From: Selaginella moellendorffii
Taxonomy: Eukaryota; Streptophyta; Lycopodiopsida; Selaginellales; Selaginellaceae
Assembly (NCBI RefSeq): GCF_000143415.4
Contig: NW_003314334.1
Coordinates: forward strand, 191,855-255,854
DNA: 64,000 bases
Direction: 5' to 3'
Positions 45,473 through 57,480 of this stretch are shown piece by piece. Numbering within the stretch: the first letter of the stretch is position 1; each line of letters opens with the position of its first letter. The notes under the pieces were generated by a model. That model worked only from the letters and a program-made list of their open reading frames with translations, was not told the DNA's origin and searched no databases. The translations under genes were made by a program, and so were the position numbers.

Positions 45473-48408
45473 CTTTCGATCGTTGCTCGTTAGCTCAACT
45501 GTGTGTGGAACAAGACTGGATAGTGGAAGCGATGACAACTTTGTTTTGGCAAAATTTGTTGCGGAGCATAGCCTGGTCACACGCGGTGTTATTCCATACA
45601 CAGTGGAAGGTGTAACTACCTCTACTTAGCATTTTGATGCTTGTGTCGAGGGGCTAGAAGTGTTGGTTGGCAAAACCACACTTGTGGAGACTTTTTATCT
45701 CGTGGATATCCATCGTGTGGATTTTATTCTCAGGATGCCATGGTTGGTGAAGGTGGATCCAGAGATAAAGTGGAGTATTAAGCGTATCTTGCTAAAGTAT
45801 GGTGGCGTTAAAGATGTGTGGTTTGGCGAGGGCGTTCAACCACCAGTTGTTATGCTCTCTACTACATCTTTGAAGCGGGCTTGTCGTAATGGAAAAACAC
45901 TTTCGAGTTACTTGCTGTTTGTTCGTGACTTGGGGGACCAAGGCCCGTGTGGGGGAGAAGCAGTAGTACGGGATGTACTAGACGAGTTTTCTAATGTTTT
46001 TCCACATGAACTTCCTCATGGGTTGCCTCCATTACGAGGTGTGGAGCTTTTGGATTACATTGGAGCTGGGGATGCGGCCAATTTACTAGCGTCCATTTCG
46101 GTTAAGTTATGCAGAGGAGCAAGAAGTTCAACGACTAGTCAAGGAGTTACTTGAATTTGGATTTATTCAACTAAGTAAGTCTCCGTTTGGTGCTCCAATT
46201 TTGCTTGTGAAGAAGAAGGACAGTTCAATGCGGATGTGTATTGACTATCGCGCTTTAAACAAAAAGACAGTGAAGGATAAGATGCCGATGCCATGTGTGG
46301 ATGATATCCTAGACAAGCTTGGTGAAGCACGAGTGTTTACCAAGATTGATCTGAGGAGTGGATATCATCAAATTGTAATGGATGATGCATCTATCTCCAA
46401 GACGGCATTCAACACAAGCTTCAGACATTTTGAGTTTACAGTTATGCCGTTTGGTTTGACGAATGCACCGGCCACATTTACTCGGTTGATGACAGAGGTA
46501 TTCGGGCATTATCTTCATGAGTTTGTGGAGATTTTCTTGGACGATATTCTTGTTTTTAGCAAAAATATGGAGGAGCATAGGGTGCATTTGCGCAAGGTTC
46601 TTTTGTTACTTCGAGACAGCAAACTTTATGTGAAGAAGAGCAAATGTGAATTTGCAAAGTCGGAGGTGGAATATCTAGGCCATATTGTGACATCTAAGGG
46701 TGTCAAGATGGATCTAAGGAAGGTGGCTGTGGTGGAAAATTGGCCTACACCAACTACAGTGTCCGAGTTGCACAATTTTCTTGGTATGGCTAGTTACTAC
46801 CAACGTTTCCAGCATAAGTTTGCCGAAGTGGCTATTCCTTTGACGCGATTGTTACGCAAGAATGTGCCATTCGAGTGGAAGAAGCCACAAGAGGAGACTT
46901 TTATGGCGCTGAAATGATTGTTGAGCGAGACTCCAGTGCTTCGCATTGCTGATCCATCGAAACTTTACGAGGTGACATGTGATGCGAGTGGTTATGCACT
47001 AGGAGGAGTTCTCATGCAAGAGGGCCAGCCTATTGCATATGAGAGTCAAACTTTGAATTCTGCGGAGCAACACTATTCCCATATGAGCAAGAGTTACTCT
47101 CTATTGTTCATGCTTTGCGGACATGGCGGCACTATCTTTATGGTGCAGTGTTCGTGGTGTTGACAAATCACAAACCACTTGTGTGTCTTTTCACACAGAA
47201 GGAGTTGAACACTAGGCAAGCTCGTTGGATGGTCAAACTCATGGAGTTTGGGGAGTTTCCTATTGAGCATCATCCGGGAAAATCAAATGTGGTGGCAGAT
47301 GCTTTATCTCGTGTTCATCATGTGACAACATTACAAACACACTTTTGTCATCATTTGAGTAAGGTGGTCAGCGAGTTTGAGCAGTTGGTTGAGCATGCTC
47401 AGGCTCAGGATGCTGAGGTGGCCTTTTTGTGAGACCAAATGGAAGTTCCTTTCTCATTGGTGGATGGGATTCTCTACTACAATGGCCGTGTATATTTGCC
47501 ACGGGTGGATGTGTTAATTACTCACGTTTTATTCCACTATCATGATCATCTAGAGGTCAGTCATTTTGGGGGGAAGAAGACGTATGAGTTGATTAAGTGC
47601 AACTTTTATTGGAGGAATATGAAGGCTGATATCCTCAAGTATTGTAAATCATGCGAGCTTTGTCAGCGGGTTAAGGTGCCACGGGAGAAGCTGGGGGGAC
47701 TTTTGCAACCTTTACCTATTCCTCAAAGCCGTTGGTATAGTATCTCTATGGACTTCATCACTTGTTTGCCACGAACACAGAGGCAAAAGGAACAAGTATG
47801 GGTCATGGTGGATCGGTTAACGAAGTATGTATGGTTGTTGGCTCTTCGGAACACTGTCACTGCCTCAGACTTGGCTGCAGTTTACTTGGAGAAGGTTTTT
47901 CCTGATTTTGGTTTGTCAGAGGACATCATTAGTGATCGAGATTCAAAGTTCACCAGTGGATTTTGGAAAAGCTTTGCAAAGGTTATGCAAGTGACTTTGA
48001 AACTCTCAAGTGGAGATCATCCTCAGACGGATGGGCAAACCGAGTGTGTGAATCAGGTGGTAGGATATGCTACGTTGTAGTATTGGTCAAAGGCAAGGAC
48101 AGTGGGATTTATATCTTCCGTTAGTGCAATTTGCTTACAACAATAGCCAACATAGTGGAACCAAGCTAAGTCCTTACTTTGCCATGTTTGGAAAGCTTCC
48201 TCGAACAGCGGTGGAGTTGGGATTGCATTTGAGTCAGGACGTTCAAGATAAGCTTGATTCTGAGGCAACTAATCTAGCCACAGAACTTGATGAGATTCTG
48301 GTGGTGTGTAAGCAGAATTTGCAAGCAGCTCAGGATAGAGTGGAGAAGTTTGCCAATGAGCATCGCCAATTCCGGGAATATAAGGTGGGTGATCTCGTCT
48401 TTGTGTGA
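45473..48408 (+). pseudogene. pol remnant of gypsy element (protease, RT, RNase H, integrase)
   Basis: Domains in order: aspartic protease (LDSGSDDN, about 45515), reverse transcriptase (RMCIDYRALNKKT, KIDLRSGYHQI, MPFGLTNAPATF, IFLDDILVFS; about 46150-46917), RNase H (CDASGYALGG, about 46978), integrase with HHCC finger (CKSCELCQRVK), catalytic Asp in MDFITCLP, Asp in SDRDSKFTSG, Glu in DGQTECVN, and a C-terminal part to 48408. Frames change near 45470, 46100, 47110 and 48070, and in-frame stops lie at 45629, 46917, 47432 and 48408. A relic, not expressible as one polyprotein. Confidence 0.88.
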
Positions 48409-48743
48409 GTGATCTTTTCGTCAAGTGAGCGACGGAACACCTTAGTGCCTTTACGAACAGGGAAGAGTGATAAACTTTCCTATCGATATGCTAGTCCATA
48501 TGAAGTGCTGGAGCGCATTGGTAAAGCGGCTTATAGGGTGTGGCTGCCAGCTGGGGTGAAAATTCATCCAGTATTTTATGTCAGCTAGTTGAAAGGTGTA
48601 CTATCTCGGAGTGACGGGCCCAATGCCTCCTTGATGTATACGACTGTGGAAGATGGACCAAGAGCTTGAGCAAGGTTCCCCAGAAAGGGTGATCACCGGT
48701 ACAACTCGTCCTTGGGACAAGGACTTTGTTGGGGGGGAAGAAT

Positions 48744-48892
48744 TGTTAGGCGCCAACTTTGACTACGTGGTCAACATCGGTCAAAGGGAGGCTCAAGGGT
48801 ATATTAAGGCATGTTAGGGTAAGGGACTAAACCTACCCTAAGGCATAGTCTAGGGCGACTAAATCTCTGTCTTTTTGCACCGGAGTATAACA
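48744..48892 (+). repeat. 3' LTR of gypsy element (internally deleted)
   Basis: 149 bp, TGTTAGGCGCC to TATAACA, aligned with the 5' LTR except for the missing 68-bp block. Confidence 0.88.
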
Positions 48893-49439
48893 GATTTATT
48901 CAGCCATTCAGTTCATTTAGTGTTTTCTTTCCAAATTTATTTATAGCAAAAAGTTTTCTATTATTTTCTTCGTATTGATTGATATAGGCTTAAGTTTATC
49001 TTTTATTGTTTGGCCTATTGCCACATGTTTTTGTCTACATTTGTGTCGTGGAATAAAGCCAATTTTCATTCTTTCTGGCAATGGTTATACATACATATAT
49101 ATATGGGATGAAACAAACCTAGTTGTGCATATAAGCAATCTTGAGCTTGAGCTTTAGTCATTGCAAATGATGCTGAGTCAAGCTTTTAACCTCATTTTTA
49201 ATATGGATTGGTTGCAATATAATTATGCCAAGTGTGACTTTGAGGTTTTTCCCCCTTGTCTCATACTTCTTTATATTTCTTTTATTCTTACTTCTGTATT
49301 TCTTTGTCCTTTTGCTTTTACCTTTGCTTCTATCACTTTTCTCTCCCTATTACTTGCTATTATGTTTCCATTTTGTTCCTTTATTCCCTCTTTAAATCCC
49401 TTTAATGGTTTTTGTGTTCCAGCAATTGACTAGCTCATG
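48893..49439. other. AT-rich DNA between elements
   Basis: No feature recognised. It may include the degraded 5' part of the RT relic that follows. Confidence 0.5.
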
Positions 49440-49960
49440 AAGGAGTATACCAATTTCTTTAAATTTGATTTGTCATCTAGGGCTAAGATTGTAACATGTA
49501 ATCCTATTCCAATTGGGGATGCCTATCTAATCATGGTTCTTGTTTGTTGTTGATCACCAAAGGAAATTAAGATTTTAAGTGAAAATGTCAAGAAGATATT
49601 GAAAAAAGGTGTTATCCGAAAATCGTATAATTCTTGGGTGTGTAAACTTTATTTTGTGACAAAGTCCAATAGGTGTATTCATTTCTACATTGACTATTGT
49701 TTGTTAAACAAAAGTGACTATCTTGGATGTATACCCTCTTCCTCACACTATTATTCTCTTATATCATTCCAAGTTAAATCTTGTTTCTGGGTACTAACAA
49801 GTGCTAATGATTAAGAAGGATGTTCCCAAAACTTCTTTTCGTACATCATTTGGTTTGTATAAGTTTTTTATAATGCCATTCGGTTTGAACAATACTTTAG
49901 TAATTTCACATTCAACTTGATTCACTAGAGAAGTGTTTCTTGTGAAAGAGCACAATAGTG
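49440..49960 (+). pseudogene. Old gypsy reverse-transcriptase fragment
   Basis: Broken frames match the RT palm and fingers: KKGVIRKSYNSWVCKLYFVT, IHFYIDYCLLNKSDY, then in another frame TSFRTSFGLYKFF and IMPFGLNN. Sequence differs clearly from the RT at 46150-46917, so it is a different and older element. No LTRs found. The array element at 50206 inserted just downstream. Confidence 0.7.
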
Positions 49961-51224
49961 CTAGGACTGTTATCCAGTCTAGTTTAGCGTTAAAGTTTAA
50001 CATTTTTTTGATACAAGATGAGAAGTTTTCTCCTTTTTTTTTATCCACTTGATCAAACACTGACTTTCTCTTTTGTTCTAATATAACATTATCAATAAAC
50101 GATATCACGCTTTGGCAAGGCACCAAATTGGCCTCTTCAAATCATCAGATTCGTTTTGTAACTAGATCAATTAAGCGGGATAGGTATAATAACTTCATGG
50201 CTATATGTCGCGAATGTGACTTCAGGTATCAAAACTTACCTGTCGACTAGTCCTTACGGACACTCTTTCCTTACTGCCACGATGGCAGGAGGTCAGTATT
50301 GCTGGACCCTTTATCAGTCCCTCTTGTGCTAGTGGAGTTAACTGGGCATTTCGAGTGTACTTAGACCGGACGAGCATAAGGACGGAATTCCTACGTGTTA
50401 TTAGCTAAGCATACTTAGCCCGGTAAGGAGTTCCCGTCTCGTTATGTCTTGCACTGGCTAGTGACAAGAACCCTCGCGTATTGAGATTGGTCCCTCAATA
50501 TCGCTACATGATAGCTTACCGTGTCTGCCAAACACCCTCGCTATCATGCCCTTTGTGTTAGTCTCATTTCGGTCCCAAATGCTAATTATGGAAAGTGTCC
50601 AGATTTGCTCATTTGGCATACCTACGGAATGTAGAGATCGGCCTGAACACAATGGTGTTCGTCCCATGTCCAAATTCACAATCTAGGGACATTCCATATT
50701 TAGTAAGTTTCGAGCTTGTCCCAGAGACTAACTCCTGATACTAAGGGAGGCTTGGGGTGAAAGCCCAAAGCGTGTGTTCCTCAAGGGGGGGGGGGGGGGG
50801 CTATGGGGGGTTCCAAATGTATAGTAGGGATAGTGGGTAGGTCGGGCATGGCCGACCAACTTGAGGCATAGTCTAGCTCCCGCTTGCGTGCCTGTCCTTG
50901 TTCTGCGTCCGGCTTGGGTCTAAGCCCAAGTTCCATTCCATGCTAGCTGGTGGAGTACCCATGTCCTCACGTTAGGCCACCGGTATGCCAAAATAGCGCC
51001 AAACTCCGTTTGGCTCCGTTTTGCGTGCTGGTCCTGGCATTGGGATGCTGGTTGCTCTAGGACTGTTCCAAGTCGCTCCGGGCTCCTGTCCCTTCGCTCC
51101 TTGGGCTATATGCTCGGGAGTTGCTCCGTGGTTCGGTTCCATCACTCCTTGGCTCCACGCTTGGGAGTTTGGCACCGTTCCTTCGTTCAGTGGCCCAAGG
51201 CCCTGAACCTCGGGTTCCTATGGA

Positions 51225-51273
51225 CACGTGGCATGGACACGTGGCATGTGACACGTGGCATCTGTCACGTGGC
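51225..51273 (+). promoter_or_regulatory. Cluster of four CACGTGGC (G-box/ABRE) motifs in LTR 1
   Basis: CACGTGGC at 51225, 51239, 51252 and 51266, spaced 13-14 bp. This core is bound by plant bZIP and bHLH factors and is the classical ABA-response element. LTR 2 keeps four; LTR 3 has three because one ~14-bp unit is missing. Confidence 0.75.
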
Positions 51274-51304
51274 ACAAAGAGGGTTTAGGTTCCGCTTCGT
51301 GGTG

Positions 51305-51333
51305 TTATCCTATGGTAAATCACCATAGGATAA
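51305..51333 (+). other. Perfect 12-bp inverted repeat (hairpin) near LTR 1 end
   Basis: TTATCCTATGGT and its exact complement flank a 5-nt loop. It lies 24 bp before the LTR end and primer site. Identical hairpins occur at about 57428-57456 (LTR 2) and 63538-63566 (LTR 3). Confidence 0.9.
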
Positions 51334-51357
51334 AGGGTCAAAACCACGTGCGTTACA

Positions 51358-54300
51358 TTTGGTATCAGAGGAAGAGTCTCAGCGAGTACTATTCAATGAG
51401 ATTGGGCAACTAGTCTCGTTGCATACGCAAAGATGAAAACGATGATCCGAGTGGGTACACGTTTTGGTGCAAAGACTTCGCAATGGTTCCTTGGGTATGG
51501 ATATTGTTACCTTATTGTACCTTATGATGTGAGCTTGCGCTTGGGCTCATAGGATGGATTTGAGTTGTTCCGGTAGCATGAGTTTAAGCTTGAGCTCGTG
51601 AGTGAGGCACATTAGCAACTCGAGGTTACACTTTGAGTTGGCAGGATTAATATTTGCCTATCGATGGTTCCATGAGTTGTTCCATGTACCGTGGGTGAAA
51701 GTAAACTTTCCCTGAGTTTGCTATGAGTGGCAAATAGGCTGGTCCGTAGCTGTTTAGCACGACACTAGTGGATCCTTCCTAGGCATGTTTACAAGTGGAT
51801 CAATCAAGACTATAGGGATTAGTCTATTGGTTCAAGTAGTCATGGCCGTGCTTTCTCATAAACTTTTCTTGGATTGAACTGAAGGCAGTGCGAAAGCAAG
51901 CTTGAGGTTTAGTCAAGATGAGGCCGGAAAGAGAGTCGTCAGGGACGAAGGATCAAATACGTAAATCATTTTCTCTTCTTGGAGAGATGATTTGCAACGA
52001 GGTGTTAACTCATTGCTTGTGTTCACATTATGCAATCAAGAGTCCCTACCTTGATGCATGTTGGAGATGGTGGTCTTACAATGGTGAGTTGTGGGATGGA
52101 TAGCAGTAAAGCGCTAAACCATTTTGTCTAAGCTTGCTATTGGAAGACTTGGGTTGCAATGCTCGATTCTTTTCTAGGGAACCTTGCTATTGCTCCTTGA
52201 GTAGCTTGGTGTTGGATTAGTTTTGAGTTTGGTCGGAAAGAGAGTGGCATGAGCTTGTCCATGTTGTGAACAAAAGTTAGTGGTGTTGGGTGTTGTAAAT
52301 CTCTATTGATAGGGTGTGGCATTTATGTTGCATTTTGTTGAATTGAGTTAGCACTTGATATTCACATAAACCTTTACAGTAGTGACATGGGCATTTCTCA
52401 TAGTGTTGCTTGATTGATGATCAAGTCATTGTGATTTATATCATATCCACGTGATAATAAGCAATGTGTTTACGAAGTTGCTTGGGTAAATGATGATCAA
52501 CCCCAAAGTGGTTGATAGTGAAGCTAGTCTACTTGTACGAAGTAGCATTGTAGTAGCTTTGACTAGATTCTCAATGGTGGTCCATTATGCTAAGCTTAAG
52601 TTGGTACCTTGTTTCCTTGAGTTTACCCATAAGGTGTTGGAAAAGGGTTATAGCATTCACTTGCTATGACTTGTCGGTTGATCCGTTAGCACTTGGAGTA
52701 GATTGTTGGATGGAGAAGATGTGTAATTGGGGCATTAACATCACTAGCACTTGTGTTAGTGGAGGTGGCATTGTTATTTCAAGTGATGAGGAAGTTTCCT
52801 TGGACCTTGATTTTCCATGTCATTTTTCTTGTTAGTGTTTTGGCTTCACATTAGATCTTGAAGGTGGTTGAAGAAGAGTGTTAGTGCAATGTGGATATCC
52901 AAAGATGTGGTCTTCGTGATCAAGCCTTGGATGTTCATTTTGCACTTTGCGGAAGTTCGATGCTGGTTAAATGGGCAAAGATGTTCGATGCTTAAGCATG
53001 CTATATGGGTCATGAGAATTGGTGTTGAGGTGAACCTGTGTGAAGTTGTTAGTAGGAGGAAGTTGGTTGAGTCTTGAAAGTTTGCATTCCTGGACTAAGA
53101 GTCATTCTTTCTCTAGGATGGAAATTTTCCACAAATTTTCTTAGACTTTTCCAATGGCTGATCTGTCGGTCACTTTGCTCGAAAACCAGTCCATTTTCGT
53201 AAACCAGTATAAACTAGTGAAGAGGTTGGAGTTGACTTTGGTTGGCTTGAACCTTAGTAAATAGTTTGTATGATGCGGCCTGAAAGGGATGCTAACTTTT
53301 GGGGCTAAGGCAATTGAGTTGGATAGAGTCTAGAGTTGATATAAAAAAGTGGCCGTTGCACTTTTCTCAGAAAGGTGACCCTTGTACCTTTCTTTTGTAG
53401 CGTGGTGCTTGGTGGTAGATTGCACCTTGCATTACGTTAGACTCTATGAGAGTAGTGAGCTCTCAGTGATCTTGACTTAGTCTTGGTAGCCCTGCACCTT
53501 GGCTGAGGATGGTGATGTCCAACTTAGTTGTTTGAGGTTGAGATGTTAGTACCCGTACTATAGCTTTGTCTATGAGGAGGTTGTGTACCGATATGAGTTC
53601 ATCTCATGGTCTTCACTTTCGTTTCGGCTGAGTGTTGATCATGCATAGCTAGCCTCTTCAAGGCATTCTCAGAGCTAGTGGCTAAATGCATTAGTGAGCT
53701 TATTGCGGTTGAGTTGGATTCGAGTGGTCATTTAATTTGTGCTTGTCTATGAACTTTTATCTTGTACCTGAGGTATCACGTTCATGTTGGACAAGTATAT
53801 AACTTGATGACAAGAGTTAGTGTTCGGGTCTTGTGAAGGCAAGTTGAAGGGTGATTGTTAGTTGCTTTGCGACTAGTGATTACTTGTAGACTTTGTAAAA
53901 AAAAAAGACTGTTGATACTTGCTTTGCTCGATGATGATTTAGCAGTGATGGGCTTGCTTTACTGGATGGTGTTGCGGAGGATCGTGTCATTAGACTTACA
54001 TGAGTTTTTTTCATGTTGGCATGTCGACTCTACCTCTGTTGATATCATTTGGTTACATTTCGTCCGTAGTGTTAGATTTCATTGAGTCTTGGACGTGGTA
54101 AATCACTCCTTGATGAAGTGTTATCTGTGACTGAGTATTGTTAGAGGATTGCTCTCGGATACTGAGTAAAGTATCTCCGACTTTGGTTAGCTTGGTTGCT
54201 AGAGAGTTTTGAGTGGTGATTCACTCTTGCTTTCTGCTAGCTTTGTTCTGTTGTTGATGGCATTGAAGTGATGCCTTGTCGTTGACATTATTGAGGTTGA

Positions 54301-56334
54301 GATTCAAAGTGAAATGAGATGTCTCTCCTTAGGATTGATATTGAGTTTCATTAGTCTTGATAAATATAGTGTTGATGATTTGGGTATAGCTTTGTGTTGT
54401 TGGCATTCGTGCATTTGCTAGTTAGCAACTGTGTTGACGTTCAAACGAACTGAGTGGCAAGTTGAGTTAGTTGTGTTTTAGACGAGATTATTTAGTAGAG
54501 GGTTGAGCTTTAGCTTTTCCTTGAAAAGTGATTTAGTCGTGGACTATGCTAACTCTACGAGAAGAAGAGTTAGTGATCGATATTAGAATGTTGAGTCCTT
54601 GCTGGATTTGAGTTCGGGATATAGCAATCATTAATGATTCTTTTTGGGCTTGTTATGAAGTGAGTTATGTCTTGTTATAGATGGATACATGGAGGATCGT
54701 TTGATGATCACTTGTTGAGCATAGCTTCGTTATACTTAGCTTTTGGATTGATGCAAATATGCTCTTCATTAGCTTTGGCATTATGAAGTTTGGCTTATGG
54801 ATGTGTTGAGGAAACTATTGTGGGTTGCACCATGATTTCTTCTTTAGCATTGAAGTTAGCTTTTATGAGACTTGTGCTCATTATTAGGCAAGACTTGGCT
54901 ATAGACTCCTTCAAGCTTTTGGTTCTTTGAGTTTTATGCTCATTATTCCATTTGTTAGAAGTTGTTGGGGAAGGCATTTTGGCTTGTTAGCTTTGATGTT
55001 GAAGTTAGTATTTGCATCTAGCAATCATTAGTAATGATTGACTATCATTTAGGATGATTGATTCTCATTATCAAAGGTTTTGCTTGATTATCGTTGATCT
55101 AGAATGATTTGCTATTCTTTGGGATGGTGGATTCCTTCTTAGACGATGATTTTGCATCTCTTTATTGATGGGATGATTGATGATCTTTCATGATGGTTAG
55201 TTGTTCTCTTTGATGGCTTTTTGCATTACCACATGTTCTTTGTGGTTTGCCTTGGATTGGTCTCTTGGGTTTGAGACATCAATAGGATGTTGCTGACACT
55301 TGCTTAGGCAACTTGAGTTCCTTGGTATTATTGGTTGGGATCTATCTGGATTGGCTAGTGCAATGGTTGATATGAACAAGCGTTTGTTTGCTTTGCAACA
55401 TTTATTTTGTTTCATTGATTATTGCTCGAGTTAGTTCTCATAGATTAGGATGTTATTTCCTTCGGGTGATACATTCGCGAGCATTGTGCTTGTTAGTCAA
55501 TAATACTTTGTGTTCTTTGAGTTGTGCTTTGTGAGTTGTTTGGCATGCTATCTGCCATTTTCGGTAGTTAAGTTTTATCATTGAGTTTCCTTGATGATCT
55601 ACTTGCTATTGAATTTTGTTGAATGGTGATTTCTATGTTTACCAATTATAGTGATCTTAGTGGTTCCTATACTATAATACTAGTTTATCAGATGATAACT
55701 TACTTGGAATACTTTTGTGTTCTAATCTAAGATATAATCACTAGTAATTAAGCTTCTCAGATATCATTGTCTCTGACTTTGATATTGTCCATCCATTGAT
55801 CTTTGCGTTTGGGCCAGTATAGGTAGACTGGCTTCGGCACTTCGTGTGCATGGTGAAATGTCTAGTCATGGGGTAGCTACTGTCGACTGGTCACATAACC
55901 CGCCTCTTTGTCGATGTTCCTTATTTCGTTGAAAGGGCGTGACCGTGTAAACAACTCTAACTGCCTGTTTACAGTAGTCTATCTAAACCTTACCGACGGG
56001 TTTGGTTTCTTTGCTTAGGAGGGTTGGGGCCTCTGGCTTCTCTCTCTATGTTCCTGCGGGCAGGGGCATATCACACTTTTGTAAGCTGGGTGACTCCCAG
56101 AGCAGCAAGGGTGGCTGACTCCATTGGTCATTTCTTTGTCGGCGACGGCCGGAAGGTGTCTGAGCTGGTAGCGCATCCGCGTTAGACAAAGAGGTTCCCC
56201 CTAACTCATTTAAGTTGGTGCATTTCTCACATAGTGTGAGTACCGTGAACTTTTTCTGGAGTTGTTTCCTTGGCGGTATTCTAGACTTGAGTGTGCATCG
56301 ACGAGGACGTCGATCTTCCCCAAGGGGGGGAGAG
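51358..56334 (+). mobile_element. Internal region 1 of array element, non-coding
   Basis: 4977 bp. Primer site TGGTATCAGAG at 51360-51370; polypurine tract at 56322-56334. The longest plus-strand ATG frames are only about 60-80 codons, for example 51918-52103 (MRPERESSGTKDQ start) and 52587-52835; none resembles a retroelement protein. The plus strand looks rich in G and T with many TGA/TAG, and GATGATT-like motifs repeat at about 55020-55200. Confidence 0.88.
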
Positions 56335-57480
56335 TGTCGCGAATGTGACTTCGGGTATCAAAAGTTACCTGTCGACTAGTCCTTACGGACACTCTTTCCT
56401 TACTGCCACGATGGCAGGAGGTCGGTATTGCTGGACCCTTTATCAGTCCCTCTTGTGCTAGTGGAGTTAACTGGGCATTTCGAGTGTACTTAGACCGGAC
56501 GAGCATAAGGACGGAATTCCTACGTGTTATTAGCTAAGCATACTTAGCCTGGTAAGGAGTTCCCGTCTCGTTATGTCTTGCACTGGCTAGTGACAAGAAC
56601 CCTTGCGTATTGAGATTGGTCCCTCAATATCGCTACATGATAGCTTACCGTGTCTGCCAAACACCCTCGCTATCATGCCCTTTGTGTTAGTCTCATTTCG
56701 GTCCCAAATGCTAATTATGGAAAGTGTCCAGATTTGCTCATTTGGCATACCTACGGAATGTAGAGATTGGCCTGAACACAATGGTGTTCGTCCCATGTCC
56801 AAATTCACAATCTAGGGACATTCCATATTTAGTAAGTTTCGAGCTTGTCCCAGAGACTAACTCCTGATACTAAGGGAGGCTTGGGGTGAAAGCCCAAAGC
56901 GTGTGTTCCTCAAGGGGGGGGGGCTATAGGGGGTTCCAAATGTATAGTAGGGATAGTGGGTAGGTCGGGCATGGCCGACCAACCTGAGGCATAGTCTAGC
57001 TCCCGCTTGCGTGCCTGTCCTTGTTCTGCGTCCGACTTGGGTCTAAGCCCAAGTTCCATTCCATGCTAGCTGGTGGAGTACCCATGTCCTCACGTTAGGC
57101 CACCGGTATGCCAAAATAGCGCCAAACTCCGTTTGGCTCCGTTTTGCGTGCTGGTCCTGGCATTGGGATGCTGGTTGCTCTAGGACTGTTCCAAGTCGCT
57201 CCGGGCTCCTGTCCCTTCGCTCCTTGGGCTATATGCTCGGGAGTTGCTCCGTGGTTCGGTTCCATCACTCCTTGGCTCCACGCTTGGGAGTTTGGCACCG
57301 TTCCTTCGTTCAGTGGCCCAAGGCCCTGAACCTCGGGTTCCTATGGACACGTGGCATGGACACGTGGCATGTGACACGTGGCATCTGTCACGTGGCACAA
57401 AGAGGGTTTAGGTTCCGCTTCGTGGTGTTATCCTATGGTAAATCACCATAGGATAAAGGGTCAAAACCACGTGCGCTACA
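56335..57480 (+). repeat. LTR 2 of array
   Basis: 1146 bp. Nearly identical to LTR 1; the G run is 10 long; ends GCGCTACA. Confidence 0.92.

Larger units (their letters stand above)
44153..48892 (+). mobile_element. Degraded Ty3/gypsy LTR retrotransposon
   Basis: About 4.74 kb. 5' LTR, tRNA-Met-type primer site, gag with zinc knuckle, protease, reverse transcriptase, RNase H, integrase, G-rich polypurine tract (GGGGGGGAAG near 48731), 3' LTR. Integrase after RNase H defines Ty3/gypsy. Flanking pentamers GGTTT (44148-44152) and GATTT (48893-48897) differ at one base and may be the decayed target-site duplication. Several frame breaks make it non-autonomous. Confidence 0.93.
50206..51357 (+). 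repeat. LTR 1 of array
   Basis: 1152 bp, TGTCGCGAATG to GCGTTACA. Contains a 16-G run near 50785-50800, four CACGTGGC G-box/ABRE motifs at 51225-51273 and a 12-bp-arm hairpin at 51305-51333. Confidence 0.92.

Noticed and set aside
51001-51330. Small ORFs on both strands repeated identically in the three LTRs
   Set aside because: They recur because the LTR itself recurs, and none begins after a plausible transcript start or resembles a protein family.
56155-56200. tRNA-like A-box segment (TGAGCTGGTAGCGCA) inside the array element
   Set aside because: No B box (GGTTCGANTCC) follows and the acceptor stem cannot be closed; at most a decayed fragment.
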